Numbered from the stretch's first letter, positions 1 to 10,206 are shown. The stretch is DNA of 64,000 nucleotides from Bacteroidota bacterium (GCA_028876495.1 JAGWRO010000062.1:62001-126000); one strand, 5' to 3'. Numbers and translations are program-made. Notes: generated from the sequence alone by a model not told the origin.

Positions 1-653
1 TTGCAGTGCCTTGAGGAGAAAGTTGCGGGTTTATTTGCTCCTGTATGATTTGAAAAAAATAAATGGTTTGGCTAAAGCAGAATGATAAGATTGCGGTAGA
101 AGAAGTTTTTTGCGATAAGCTGGAATTTATGCAGTAATTGGAATTGATACTCAGATAAATAAAAGCTACTCTAATAAAAAACATTTTGCCGGTTAACCCT
201 TTAATAAAGTTGATAGGACTGCTCCTTATTTTGGATGGCTACTAAACATTCGATAAATAATTCTCCTGTTCGCAATATTTTACTTGCCTTCGTTCAAAAA
301 AGGAATGATATTATCCGGTAAATGGGTAGATTTACAATAGTTGCTGTGAATGAGAATTTCACCTGGGTTATTAATCGATCCTCCACCTGATAAACACCGA
401 TTGATAGTAAAAATCACACATCCTGTTTTGACGAATACGTCATCATCGGGTTGGTTTGATCTTCTTTAAATTTATAAAAAAAGGAATGCAAAAAAGTAAT
501 TAAATGGCAAATAACCAAAAGCAAATTATGGCGAAGATTTTTACCAGTAAAGAAACAAAAAAAGGCAATTTGTATTTTGCTGTTTTGGAAAAAATTGTTT
601 TATGCTTTACTGGTATGCGTTTTAAGAACTAAAACTTAAACCAAGAAAAATCA
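1..653. other. Intergenic or 5' flank without a convincing gene
   Basis: No reading frame here looks like a recognisable protein. On the minus strand around 252-295 a short stretch reads KILRTGEL and resembles a stretch near 40431-40476, which may be a coding remnant. An 11-bp inverted repeat lies at 542-552/605-615. The region ends in an A-rich leader before the FIST gene at 654. It probably contains that gene's promoter, but I could not place one with confidence. Confidence 0.5.
542..615. repeat. 11-bp inverted repeat upstream of the FIST gene
   Basis: TACCAGTAAAG at 542-552 is matched by its exact reverse complement at 605-615, with a 52-nt AT-rich spacer. It lies 38 nt before the FIST start codon. 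It could be a leader hairpin or a paired operator. No function can be assigned from sequence alone. Confidence 0.35.
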
Positions 654-1802
654 ATGAAAGCAAAATCAATCAAAGGAAAATCAACAGAAGAAATAAATGC
701 AGCACTGCAACAAAGCATGGCTGATGAGTTCAAACCAACACTGGCTTTTATTTTTATTTCCGTTAACCAGGACATTGATGCTGTCCGTGCGCTTCTGGAT
801 CAGCAAGGCATACAGATTTTTGGAGCTACTACAGGTGGAGAGTTTAATGATGGTGAAATTCGTTCAGGTACCATTGCCATTCTGTTGGTGGATATGGATC
901 CGTCCCAATTCATGATCTTACTCGGAGATTACCACGATAGAGATCCTGAATCAGTTGCAAAGGAGATGGCGGCAAAAGCAAAAGAACAATTTAAAAACCC
1001 CTCGTTTATAATTTCAAACAGCTTTGAACTGGCGAATTCAAACGTCATGGGGGAACCCATCGTTGGGGCAATTGATTCGGTTTGCGGAGCAAACACGATA
1101 ATATGGGGAGGTAATGCGGGCGATGATTTCATGTTTAAGGAAACGGTTGTATTCACCAATCATCAATCCACAAAAAGAGGGATTCTGCTGCTTGTGTTGA
1201 ACGGTGATACAATTACTGTGAAGGGAATGGCAGCTTCCGGGCAGAAGGCGGTAGGCACAGAAAAAATGATAACCAAAACCGAAGGCGATTGGGTGTATGA
1301 GATAGACCATCAACCTGCTGCAGAAATGGTGCTGAAGTACCTGGGACTTAATTTAACCCGGGAGGAAGCCGAAACTTTCAACCCGACTGATGCTAACGTG
1401 GTGTTGAGCGTTTCCCGCGACAACGGCTACCCGGTGCTGCGGGGTGTAGGGCAGTTTAATTGGAAGGATAAATCCATATTCATTCTCGGCAGTATTAAAG
1501 AAGGAGATAAAATACGCCTGACACTCCCTCCCGATTTTGAGGTGATCGAAGAGGTAAGTAAAAATGCAGAAAGAATAAAACAAGCTGAAATGCCGGAAGC
1601 AGATGCGTTGCTGATGTTTTCCTGTATCGGCAGGCTGGGCCAATTCGGACCACTGATCGGTGATGAAATAGAAGGCGTCAGAAAAGTTTTCAATGTACCC
1701 ATGGCGGGCTTTTTCACTTATGGAGAATTTGGCAGAACCAGGAATGGCAACAATGAATTTCATAATAATACCTGCTGCTGGGTGGCGTTGAAAGAAAAAT
1801 AA
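654..1802 (+). CDS. FIST-domain sensor protein
   Basis: A 382-residue soluble protein with no signal peptide or membrane segment. Residues about 25-215 match FIST_N (GATTGGEF near residue 59) and residues about 225-365 match FIST_C (VPMAGFFTYGEFGR near the end), so this is a full-length two-domain FIST protein. FIST proteins are predicted small-ligand sensors. Some members (NosP) bind haem and nitric oxide and act on a neighbouring histidine kinase. The gene lies just upstream of a giant kinase, with one gene between, which fits a sensor role. Haem binding cannot be read from this sequence. The family call is firm; ligand and partner are inference. Confidence 0.85.
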   Translation: MKAKSIKGKSTEEINAALQQSMADEFKPTLAFIFISVNQDIDAVRALLDQQGIQIFGATTGGEFNDGEIRSGTIAILLVDMDPSQFMILLGDYHDRDPESVAKEMAAKAKEQFKNPSFIISNSFELANSNVMGEPIVGAIDSVCGANTIIWGGNAGDDFMFKETVVFTNHQSTKRGILLLVLNGDTITVKGMAASGQKAVGTEKMITKTEGDWVYEIDHQPAAEMVLKYLGLNLTREEAETFNPTDANVVLSVSRDNGYPVLRGVGQFNWKDKSIFILGSIKEGDKIRLTLPPDFEVIEEVSKNAERIKQAEMPEADALLMFSCIGRLGQFGPLIGDEIEGVRKVFNVPMAGFFTYGEFGRTRNGNNEFHNNTCCWVALKEK

Positions 1803-1826
1803 ACTACCAGTAATGAAAAAAAGTAT

Positions 1827-2678
1827 ATGAGCAACATAAAATTATTTGAGTCCAAACAAATCCGTTCTGTTTGGAATGAAGAGGAACAGAAATGGTATTT
1901 TGTAGTAGAAGATGTGGTTGCAGTTCTAACAGACAGCAACGACCCCAAGCAATATATAAAACGTATGAGGCAAAGGGATGAAGCTCTTGCCCAAGGGTGG
2001 GTACAAATTGTACCTACCCTTGCAGTGGAAACTGCCGGAGGCAAACAGAAAATGGGTTGTACCAATGCACAAGGTCTGCTTCGTATCATCCAATCCATCC
2101 CATCCCCCAAAGCAGAACCTTTTAAACTTTGGCTGGCACAAGTAGGCAGCGACCGATTGGATGAAATTGAAAACCCTGAACTCGCTGCACAAAGAACCAG
2201 GGAGCTATATAAACTAAAAGGCTATCCCGATGATTGGATTGAGAAGCGGATGCGTAGCATTGCTATACGTGAAGAGTTAACGGAAGAATGGAAAGCCAGC
2301 GGAGTAAAACAACAAAAAGAATATGCCATACTCACCGCAGAAATTTCTAAAGCAGCTTTTGGATTGGCCCCGGCTGAATACAAAAAAGTGAAAGGCCTAA
2401 AGAATCAAAACCTCCGTGATCACATGACAGATTTAGAATTAATTTTCTCGATGCTCGGTGAAGCATCTACAACTGCCATTGTAAAAACAAGAAGGCCTAA
2501 AGGATTTGTCGAAAATAAAAAAGCAGCCAAACAAGGCGGTGCAGTGGCTGGTAATGCAAGAAGAGAATTAGAAATAAAAACAGGGCAAAAGGTAGTTACA
2601 TCCCAAAACTATTTAACTGAACAGGAGAAGAAAAAAAATAATCAGATTGATTTTCAATCAGCAAAAAAGAAAAAATAA
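1827..2678 (+). CDS. BRO-N / DinD-like protein
   Basis: A 283-residue cytoplasmic protein. Residues about 1-105 look like a BRO-N domain (WYFVVEDVVAVLTD, then a conserved QGLLRIIQSIPSPKAEPFK block). The C-terminal half (KGLKNQNLRDHMTDLEL, then AKQGGAVAGNARRELE) resembles the C-terminus of E. coli DinD. The tail is Lys-rich. BRO-N proteins are often phage antirepressors, and DinD acts in the DNA-damage response by inhibiting RecA. The gene starts 24 nt after the FIST gene, and its TAA is followed immediately by the ATG of the giant kinase, so it is probably co-transcribed with both. No phage genes are nearby, so a cargo or regulatory role is possible. Its function here is unknown. Confidence 0.75.
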   Translation: MSNIKLFESKQIRSVWNEEEQKWYFVVEDVVAVLTDSNDPKQYIKRMRQRDEALAQGWVQIVPTLAVETAGGKQKMGCTNAQGLLRIIQSIPSPKAEPFKLWLAQVGSDRLDEIENPELAAQRTRELYKLKGYPDDWIEKRMRSIAIREELTEEWKASGVKQQKEYAILTAEISKAAFGLAPAEYKKVKGLKNQNLRDHMTDLELIFSMLGEASTTAIVKTRRPKGFVENKKAAKQGGAVAGNARRELEIKTGQKVVTSQNYLTEQEKKKNNQIDFQSAKKKK

Positions 2679-5600
2679 ATGAACCAACACCTTCAATCAT
2701 TATTAACTTTTATTCAGCAGGCAGAACATTTAACTGCTGAGGAAAAAGCTGCACTCTTAAAATCACTAAAAGATGCAGACAGTGCATTTACCATTTCTGA
2801 ATTCAAACTTGAAAGAACCGAAAAAGTAAAAAGAACCACAGCAATTCTTTTAGAAGAAACCATTGAAGAACTTGAACAAAAAAGAAAAGCAGTAGAAGCC
2901 CAAAACAGGGAACTTGAAATTGAATCTGCTCTTGAAAGAGTACGAACAGTGGCTATGAGCATGCGTACACCGAACGACCTGCTTGACATATGTGAAATTC
3001 TGTATGCAGAATTTCAGCTACTGGGTTTTAATGAACTCAGGAATGCGATGATCAATATTTATGATGATGAAAAGAGTTCTTTTTTAAATTATGATTATTC
3101 TGCAAATGCGGGCAAAACAGTTACGCTGATGCCTTATAATTTCCACCCGTTAATTGAAAAGCAGGTAAGCATTACCAGGAACGCAAGTGATGCATTTATT
3201 GAATTTTCTTTCGCCGGTAACGAATTAAAAGACTTCAGGGAATTAAGAAAAAATAACGGCGAACAGGATGATCCGAAACTGGATGACTGTTCTTCCCTGC
3301 ACTATTATTTTTATTCAATCGGCACAGGCTCTGTCGGAATTTCAACTTACAATGATATTTCAGACGAAAAAAAGAATGTGCTCAAACGATTCAGAAACGT
3401 ATTTGACCTGGCTTATAAAAGGTACATAGATATTGCAAATGCCGAAGCGCAGGCAAGAGAATCACAAATTCAATTGGCATTGGAAAGAGTTCGTGCAAGA
3501 ACAATGGCCATGCAAAAGAGTGATGAACTCTCAGATGCAGTTTACATACTCTTTCAGCAGTTCCGGGAACTAGGTGAGAACCCTGACCAGGCAACCATTG
3601 GTGTTATCAATGAAGATGAAAAAGTAATTGAATATTGGGTTACGATGTATGGAAACCCCATCAATAAAGTTTTTAAGTTCTCTCTTGATGAACCAAATGT
3701 TACAGGTAGAATTTATAAAGCATGGAAAGAAAATAAAAAATCGTTGATGATCGATTTAAATGGAGATGCCTTAACAGAATTTATGACCTATCGTGCAGGC
3801 AAAGGTGGTGCAGCTATAAATCCTGGTGAGAAACGCCGGATAATTAATGTAGCTTTTTTTTCAAAGGGATTACTCAATGTACAATCAAATGAAGAACGTT
3901 CTGAAGAAAGTATAAAATTGCTGGAGAGATTTGCTTCAGTGTTTGAACAAACATATACCCGCTTTCTCGATCTGCAAAAAGCAGAAGCGCAGGCAAGAGA
4001 AGCACAGATAGAATTAGGATTGGAAAGAGTAAGAGCAAGGGCAATGGCGATGCAGAACTCTGATGAACTGAAAGAACTGATAGGCACAGTATTTACTGAA
4101 TTAACAAAACTTGATCTTGCACTCACCCGTTGTATCATCTGGGTTTTTGAACCCGCAACCAATGCTGCAAGATGGTGGATGGCAAATGGTGAAGAACCAT
4201 CCAACCCCATGAGCTATTACATTAAATACCACGAACATCCCGCTTATCTGACTTTTGTACAGGAATGGAAAAGACAAAATGTAAAATTTGTTTACGATCT
4301 CAAAGGAAAAGATAAAACTGCCTGGGATGATGTACTGTTTAATGAAACGGAATTAAAACAACTTCCCGTTGCTGTAAAAGATGGTATGCGGGCACCTGAA
4401 AGAGTATTGCTGTCGGCCTCGTTTAATAACTTTGGTGGTATCAATACAGCAAGCCTTGACCCATTATCAGATGAACATTTTGATATATTGCTCCGCTTTG
4501 CAAAAGTTTTTGATCTCACCTATACACGTTTCAATGATCTTCAAAAAGCCGAAGCACAGGTAAGGGAATCACAAATTCAATTGGCCCTTGAAAGAGTTCG
4601 TGCAAGAACAATGGCCATGCAGAAGAGTGAAGAATTACAGGAAGTGGTTCATACCATGCTCGAAAGATTGAAGGATTTGAATGTTGAATTTTATACCGCA
4701 ATCATCATTCTTTTTGCAGAAGATTCGAAAGATATAATATGGTGGCTCGAAAATAAAGAGAAACAACAGTATTCGAGGGTTTTGGTTCCCTATGCAAACA
4801 TCGCCTATCTGAGAGATCTGTTTGAGACAAGAGAAAATGAAAGAAATCATTTTTCAAAAACTTACCCTTTCGAAGAAAAAAATGAATTGTTCCATCATCT
4901 TTTTAACGCTACAGATTTTCAATATGTACCTGACAAGCAAAGAAAATTTCTTTTAGAAAGTGAGGCAGCTACAATGTCTGTAGCCATTGCAAAAAATACG
5001 GGAATTCATCTCACCCGCTATTCAAATAAAACTTTTTCGGAAGAAGATAATGAAATACTCAAAAGGTTTGCAAAGGTCTTTGAACAGTCTTATACCCGTT
5101 TTCTCGATCTCCAAAAAGCAGAAGCGCAGGCAAGAGAAGCAGAGATTCAATTAGCATTGGAGAGAGTGAGAGCAAGAACAATGGCAATGCAGAAACAAAA
5201 TGATTTGCTGGGAGTACTTGATTTATTAGTTGAGCAACTCGTAAAGCTGGGAGTAAATCTGCAAGTTGCGAATTTCAGCAACGGAATACCCGGCAGAGAT
5301 TGGGATTTATGGATTGAGGTGGCAGCAGACGATGGTACTATTTTTAATAATTATGTTCATTTTCCCCGCATAGATCACCCCTATTTCCACCATGTGGAAA
5401 AAAATATTGAAACCTTCAGGAAGGATGGTACAGATCTATTTAAAGACGTGTTCTCAAAAGAAGAGAAAGACTCGTGGCAGGATTACATTAATACCCAAAC
5501 AATATATAAGGATTTAACCTCCGAAGAGATCAAACAGTCAATGTATGAAAAGCCTGGCTATGCATGGTCAATGGTGATTTTGAAAGACACCTGGGTTTCA

Positions 5601-8225
5601 ATTTGCAGATTCAACACAATACCTTTCAGCGACGAGGAGGATGCTTTATTAAAAAGATTTGCCAATGCATTTGGACAAACCTATACCCGTTTTCTCGATC
5701 TTCAAAAGGCTGAAGCACAGGCAAGAGAAGCGACCATTGAAGCAGCATTGGAAAGAGTAAGGGCAAGAACAATGGCCATGCATCAATCCGATGAATTGGC
5801 GGAAACCGCTTTGCTTCTTTTTCAGCAGTTAGAGCATTTGGGATTATCGTTTTCCCGAACGGGATTCTATATATGGCAAAAAGATACCGATTTAGTGGAA
5901 GGCTGGGCAAGTAATGGCACTTTGGATGGCATTTTACCCTCATTGTTATTACCGTTTAAAGAAGACAAAGGACATCGTGGCATTTATGAAGCTTCATTAA
6001 AAGGAGAACTTTCTTACGAACAGGTTCTCAGTGGTGAAGACCTCGAAAAACATTATCAATGGTTAATGTCTCAACCCACTGCTCCTAAAACGCTTCGAAA
6101 AGTTAACGAATCGGAATATGAGCTGATGCAAACGCAATACAAGTATGCTGCTATTTTCAAAGGAGGTTATTTACTAGTGATAGCATTAAAGCCTCAGCCC
6201 GATGCCAAAAATTTACTGGAACGCTTTGCCAAAGTCTTTGAACAAACTTATACCCGCTTCCTCGATTTGCAAAAAGCCGAAGCTCAGGCAAGAGAAGCGA
6301 CCATTGAAGCAGCATTGGAAAAAGTTCGCGGAAATGCAATGGCTATGCACAACAGTAATGATCTTTCTTCTACTGCGAGCATGGTTTTTACAGAGTTGAG
6401 AAAGTTAGGTATTAATCCAATACGTTGCGGGGTAGGATTGCTGCATAAAGAATCAAGAAAAGCACAATTATATTCTGCCACTTCATCCACTGGAGGCGAT
6501 AGTCTTGCATTGGTTGGCTGGGTCATGTTATCGGAACATCCTGTGCTTGAGAAAATTTATGATACATGGTTAAAGAACGAAGATTATTTTCCTGAATTAA
6601 GCGGAACACAACTTAAATCCTATTATGAATTACTTCTGAAAGGCTTACCGGTGAAAATACCGGATTGGGAAGACGCACAAAAACAATACGGTCATTTTCT
6701 TGCTTTCTCAGTTGGTTGTTTATATGCTTGGTCAGAAGTTCCCTATAATGATGCAGAAATAAAAATTTTAAAAAGATTTGCGACCATCATTGATCTTACT
6801 TTCAGGCGTTATATAGAATTGCAAAAAGCAGAAGCGAATGCAATAGAAGCAATAAGGCGCGCATCGCTCGACCGCGTTCGTGCTGAAACTGCATCCATGC
6901 GGACAACAGCAGACCTGGAAAAAATTACCCCTTTGATATGGAATGAACTGAACATATTGGGTGTACCGTTTACCAGGTGCGGGGTTTTTATAGTAAACGA
7001 AGAAAAACAGATGATTCATACTTACCTGTCTACGCCTGGCGGGCAAGCCATTGCAGCCTTTACATTGCCCTTTGATGCAGAAGGTATTGGCAAGACCGTA
7101 TTATATAACTGGCGGAACAAACTTCCTGTTACCATCCACTGGAATGAAGAAGAGTTTAAAAAACAATCGTTGAATCTTGTTTCGCAGGGCGCGATAGAAT
7201 CAGAAGAAAAATATCTTACCGATCATCCGCCTACAAGCCTTGACCTGCATTTCTTTCCCTTTTTACAGGGAATGTTATATGCAGGTAATACAGAGCCTCT
7301 TTCAGATAATGATAAAAGCCTTGTTCAGTCTTTGGCAGATGCCTTTGCTACTGCTTATGCCAGGTATGAAGACTTTAATAAACTGGAAGAAGCAAAAGGT
7401 AAAATCGAAACAACACTCACCGAACTAAAAGCTACGCAGGCACAGTTGATCCAATCTGAAAAAATGGCTTCACTCGGAGAACTTACTGCAGGCATTGCTC
7501 ATGAAATACAAAACCCGCTAAACTTCGTCAACAATTTTAGTGAGGTAAGTGCAGAACTGGTAGATGAAATGAATATCGAAATGGATAATGGCAATAATGA
7601 AGAAGCCAAACTGATAGCGCATGATTTGAAAGAAAATCTTGAAAAAATAAATCATCATGGTAAACGGGCAGGCGAAATCGTAAAAGGAATGTTGCAACAC
7701 TCCCGGTCAAGTACAGGTGTAAAAGAACCAACGGATATCAATGCTTTAGCTGATGAATATTTACGATTGAGTTATCATGGATTAAGAGCTAAGGATAAAG
7801 AGTTCAATGCTATTATGAAAACCGATTTTGATGAGAGTATCGGAAAAATAAATATCATCCCGCAGGATATTGGAAGAGTGTTACTCAATCTTTTCAATAA
7901 TGCCTTTTACGCAGTGAACGAACAAAAAAAGAAGAATCTTATTTCGTATGAACCAACTGTAACTGTAAGGACTTCCTTGAACCCTCCTTTAGAGGGCAGG
8001 GAGGCCAGTGTGTTGATTACCGTTAGTGATAATGGAAATGGTATTCCACAAAAAGTACTGAATAAAATCTTCCAACCCTTCTTCACCACAAAACCAACCG
8101 GGCAGGGAACGGGGCTGGGATTGAGCTTAAGCTATGATATTGTAAAGGCGCATGGTGGAGAGATAAAGGTGGAGACGAAAGAGGGTGAGGGTTCGGCGTT
8201 TATTATACAATTATCAGTAAATTAA
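2679..8225 (+). CDS. Giant sensor histidine kinase with eight tandem GAF-like units
   Basis: An 1848-residue cytoplasmic kinase with no signal peptide or TM segment. After an N-terminal coiled coil, about eight sensor units of roughly 180-195 residues follow. Each is introduced by a conserved helical linker of the type AEAQAREAQIQLALERVRAR, with linkers near residues 85, 254, 433, 621, 811, 1008, 1197 and 1382. Each unit ends with an LLKRFAKVFEQTYTRF-like helix. The units look GAF-like. HisKA follows (His1608 in GIAHEIQNP), then HATPase_c with N, G1 (DNGNGIP), F (FQPFFTTKP) and G2 ([13 protein letters not shown]) boxes. It directly abuts the DinD-like gene and ends 4 nt before the next kinase. 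No receiver gene is adjacent. A palindromic repeat is inserted in frame near residues 1764-1778. The kinase call is certain; the ligands are unknown. Confidence 0.92.
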   Translation: MNQHLQSLLTFIQQAEHLTAEEKAALLKSLKDADSAFTISEFKLERTEKVKRTTAILLEETIEELEQKRKAVEAQNRELEIESALERVRTVAMSMRTPNDLLDICEILYAEFQLLGFNELRNAMINIYDDEKSSFLNYDYSANAGKTVTLMPYNFHPLIEKQVSITRNASDAFIEFSFAGNELKDFRELRKNNGEQDDPKLDDCSSLHYYFYSIGTGSVGISTYNDISDEKKNVLKRFRNVFDLAYKRYIDIANAEAQARESQIQLALERVRARTMAMQKSDELSDAVYILFQQFRELGENPDQATIGVINEDEKVIEYWVTMYGNPINKVFKFSLDEPNVTGRIYKAWKENKKSLMIDLNGDALTEFMTYRAGKGGAAINPGEKRRIINVAFFSKGLLNVQSNEERSEESIKLLERFASVFEQTYTRFLDLQKAEAQAREAQIELGLERVRARAMAMQNSDELKELIGTVFTELTKLDLALTRCIIWVFEPATNAARWWMANGEEPSNPMSYYIKYHEHPAYLTFVQEWKRQNVKFVYDLKGKDKTAWDDVLFNETELKQLPVAVKDGMRAPERVLLSASFNNFGGINTASLDPLSDEHFDILLRFAKVFDLTYTRFNDLQKAEAQVRESQIQLALERVRARTMAMQKSEELQEVVHTMLERLKDLNVEFYTAIIILFAEDSKDIIWWLENKEKQQYSRVLVPYANIAYLRDLFETRENERNHFSKTYPFEEKNELFHHLFNATDFQYVPDKQRKFLLESEAATMSVAIAKNTGIHLTRYSNKTFSEEDNEILKRFAKVFEQSYTRFLDLQKAEAQAREAEIQLALERVRARTMAMQKQNDLLGVLDLLVEQLVKLGVNLQVANFSNGIPGRDWDLWIEVAADDGTIFNNYVHFPRIDHPYFHHVEKNIETFRKDGTDLFKDVFSKEEKDSWQDYINTQTIYKDLTSEEIKQSMYEKPGYAWSMVILKDTWVSICRFNTIPFSDEEDALLKRFANAFGQTYTRFLDLQKAEAQAREATIEAALERVRARTMAMHQSDELAETALLLFQQLEHLGLSFSRTGFYIWQKDTDLVEGWASNGTLDGILPSLLLPFKEDKGHRGIYEASLKGELSYEQVLSGEDLEKHYQWLMSQPTAPKTLRKVNESEYELMQTQYKYAAIFKGGYLLVIALKPQPDAKNLLERFAKVFEQTYTRFLDLQKAEAQAREATIEAALEKVRGNAMAMHNSNDLSSTASMVFTELRKLGINPIRCGVGLLHKESRKAQLYSATSSTGGDSLALVGWVMLSEHPVLEKIYDTWLKNEDYFPELSGTQLKSYYELLLKGLPVKIPDWEDAQKQYGHFLAFSVGCLYAWSEVPYNDAEIKILKRFATIIDLTFRRYIELQKAEANAIEAIRRASLDRVRAETASMRTTADLEKITPLIWNELNILGVPFTRCGVFIVNEEKQMIHTYLSTPGGQAIAAFTLPFDAEGIGKTVLYNWRNKLPVTIHWNEEEFKKQSLNLVSQGAIESEEKYLTDHPPTSLDLHFFPFLQGMLYAGNTEPLSDNDKSLVQSLADAFATAYARYEDFNKLEEAKGKIETTLTELKATQAQLIQSEKMASLGELTAGIAHEIQNPLNFVNNFSEVSAELVDEMNIEMDNGNNEEAKLIAHDLKENLEKINHHGKRAGEIVKGMLQHSRSSTGVKEPTDINALADEYLRLSYHGLRAKDKEFNAIMKTDFDESIGKINIIPQDIGRVLLNLFNNAFYAVNEQKKKNLISYEPTVTVRTSLNPPLEGREASVLITVSDNGNGIPQKVLNKIFQPFFTTKPTGQGTGLGLSLSYDIVKAHGGEIKVETKEGEGSAFIIQLSVN
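7970..8010 (+). repeat. In-frame palindromic repeat inside the HATPase domain
   Basis: The stretch contains CCCTCCTTTAGAGGGC, a GC-rich palindrome in AT-rich DNA, and encodes SLNPPLEGREAS just before the G1 box. Kinases at 21247, 37001 and 38353 lack this segment and read directly from a short STKK/ITKK loop into the ITVSDNGNG strand. It is therefore an insertion in a surface loop. A near-identical copy lies at 20283-20324. Confidence 0.65.
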
Positions 8226-8229
8226 AAAT

Positions 8230-10194
8230 ATGAAAAAATTAATCATTCTTATAGTATTTAGTCTTTTCATGAACAGCTTCGGCTATGCACAGGGAGATAG
8301 TACCTCATCCTATGATATTATTGACTCAAAACAGCAACTCGCAGCGACAGGCGATGATACCAGCCGGACGCTTATTTGGGCAGAGCTTAGTTATGAGTAT
8401 GCCTATTTCAACTTAGATTCCTCACTGTTTTATGCAGAAAAAGCTTTAAAGCTTTCCGAAAAAATTGGTTTTGCTAAGGGAAGTGCCAATGCGTTGATTG
8501 GATTTGGAAACCTGTACCTGAGACAAGGCGATTATCCAAGAGCTTTGGAATATCAATTTAAGGCGTTGGATCTAAGTGAAAAATTTCAATTCGAAAGAGA
8601 AAAGGCAATTAGCCTAATGGAATTAGGCTTCACCTATCAGGATTTATCAGACTATCCCCGGTCTCTTGACTATGCGATGCAGGCAAGAGAACTGTTTAGA
8701 AAAAATTCCTGGGTCAATTATAATGTAGAAAATGAAATTTCTATTACCAATACCTATATGGCTACCAATAAAAAAGATAGCGCCCTGATATGTATGCAAA
8801 AAGTCTACGATGACCCAAAAAATACAATAATGTTGCCGGTAATACTGGAGGTGCTGGGGAATATTAATACCAGCCTCGGCAATTTTACAGTTGCCAAAGA
8901 GCAGTTGCACCGGGCAATTTTAGCTGATATAAAAAATAATGATCTGTATACCCTGATCTGGACCTATAATAGCACTGCAAAATTATATCAGGCTACCAAT
9001 CAACGAGACTCCAGCATTTATTACGCAACAAAAGGATTTGCACTAGCTAAAAAAATACAACTGAATGAAGGCATTCTGATCAATAGCCTCTTACTTGCTA
9101 CTGAATTTGAAGCTAACGATGCTGCTAAGGCACTTTATTATCGAAAGATATATGACGCTGTTTATAATAAAATGTATGGCCAAGATAAAGTATTAGCCTT
9201 GCAAAAAACGGTAGCCGAACAACAGGAAAAGCAAAGGCAAGTTGCTGAAAATAGGAAGGCTTATGAGAACAAGCTAAAGCAATTTGCATTTATGGGTGGC
9301 CTGGCCATCCTGTTGATAATTGCGCTTATTTTATATGGGAACAACCGGCAAAAGCAAAAAGCCAATAAAATTTTAGAAAAAACGCTCGCCAACTTAAAAT
9401 CAACCCAAAACCAACTTATCCAATCAGAAAAAATGGCTTCACTGGGTGAGCTAACTGCTGGCATTGCACATGAGATACAAAATCCTTTAAACTTCGTGAA
9501 TAATTTTTCGGAAGTGAATAAGGAGATGATTGCTGAAATGAAAGAAGAAATTGATAAAGGCAATTATAATGAAGTAAAAATTATTGCTGATGACATTGAG
9601 GCCAATGAGGAAAAAATAAACCATCACGGTAAACGTGCTGATGCCATTGTGAAAGGCATGCTGCAACATTCACTGTCAAGCACAGGTGTAAAAGAACCAA
9701 CCGATATTAATGCTTTGTGCGATGAGTATTTAAGATTGAGTTATCATGGGTTGCGGGCAAAGGATAAAGAATTCAATGCTGAGATAAAAACTGATTTTGA
9801 TGGAACTATAGGGAAAATAAATATCGTACCGCAGGATATCGGGCGGGTAATTCTAAACTTAATCAACAATGCGTTTTACGCAGTTGATGAAAAGAAAAAA
9901 TCCGGAGCGAAGGATTATGAACCCACAGTTTCAGTAAGCACAAAGCACTCCCTTCTCCTTGGGAGAGGGGTTGGGGGTGAGGTCACTATAACAGTAAAGG
10001 ACAACGGCAATGGCATTCCTCAAAAAATTGTAGAGAAAATATTTCAACCCTTTTTTACTACTAAGCCCACCGGGCAGGGCACAGGATTAGGGTTGAGTTT
10101 GAGTTATGATATAGTGAAGGCGCATGGAGGAGAGATTAAGGTTGAGACGAAGGATAATGAGGGAACGGAGTTTATTATTCAATTACCGGCCTGA
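8230..10194 (+). CDS. TPR-containing sensor histidine kinase
   Basis: A 654-residue protein with a signal peptide (residues 1-20, ending SFGYAQG). A periplasmic TPR array spans about residues 60-310, with repeats such as SANALIGFGNLYLRQGDYPRALEY. One TM helix lies near residues 352-372, followed by a coiled coil, HisKA with His414 and HATPase_c with complete N, G1, F and G2 boxes. It starts 4 nt after the giant kinase and is probably co-transcribed with it. A palindromic element encoding SLLLGRGVGGE is inserted in frame near residue 573, before the G1 box. There is no cognate receiver next to it. Confidence 0.9.
   Translation: MKKLIILIVFSLFMNSFGYAQGDSTSSYDIIDSKQQLAATGDDTSRTLIWAELSYEYAYFNLDSSLFYAEKALKLSEKIGFAKGSANALIGFGNLYLRQGDYPRALEYQFKALDLSEKFQFEREKAISLMELGFTYQDLSDYPRSLDYAMQARELFRKNSWVNYNVENEISITNTYMATNKKDSALICMQKVYDDPKNTIMLPVILEVLGNINTSLGNFTVAKEQLHRAILADIKNNDLYTLIWTYNSTAKLYQATNQRDSSIYYATKGFALAKKIQLNEGILINSLLLATEFEANDAAKALYYRKIYDAVYNKMYGQDKVLALQKTVAEQQEKQRQVAENRKAYENKLKQFAFMGGLAILLIIALILYGNNRQKQKANKILEKTLANLKSTQNQLIQSEKMASLGELTAGIAHEIQNPLNFVNNFSEVNKEMIAEMKEEIDKGNYNEVKIIADDIEANEEKINHHGKRADAIVKGMLQHSLSSTGVKEPTDINALCDEYLRLSYHGLRAKDKEFNAEIKTDFDGTIGKINIVPQDIGRVILNLINNAFYAVDEKKKSGAKDYEPTVSVSTKHSLLLGRGVGGEVTITVKDNGNGIPQKIVEKIFQPFFTTKPTGQGTGLGLSLSYDIVKAHGGEIKVETKDNEGTEFIIQLPA
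9947..9983 (+). repeat. In-frame palindromic repeat (second type) in the HATPase domain
   Basis: The sequence CCCTTCTCCTTGGGAGAGGGG can fold into a GC-rich hairpin and is followed by a G-rich run. It encodes LLLGRGVGG, which is absent from most sister kinases. It sits at the same loop before the G1 box as the related but different insert in the kinases at 2679 and 18352. Codon and base composition are unlike the flanking AT-rich DNA. Confidence 0.65.
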
Positions 10195-10206
10195 GAGTTG
10201 AATGGA

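Noticed and set aside
504-632. A 42-codon plus-strand reading frame in the 5' flank
   Set aside because: Low complexity, spans the inverted repeat at 542-615 and shows no protein-like features.
1827-2678. Prophage or phage remnant suggested by the BRO-N domain
   Set aside because: No integrase, structural or lysis genes nearby; flanking genes are signalling genes, so a single BRO-N gene does not support a prophage.
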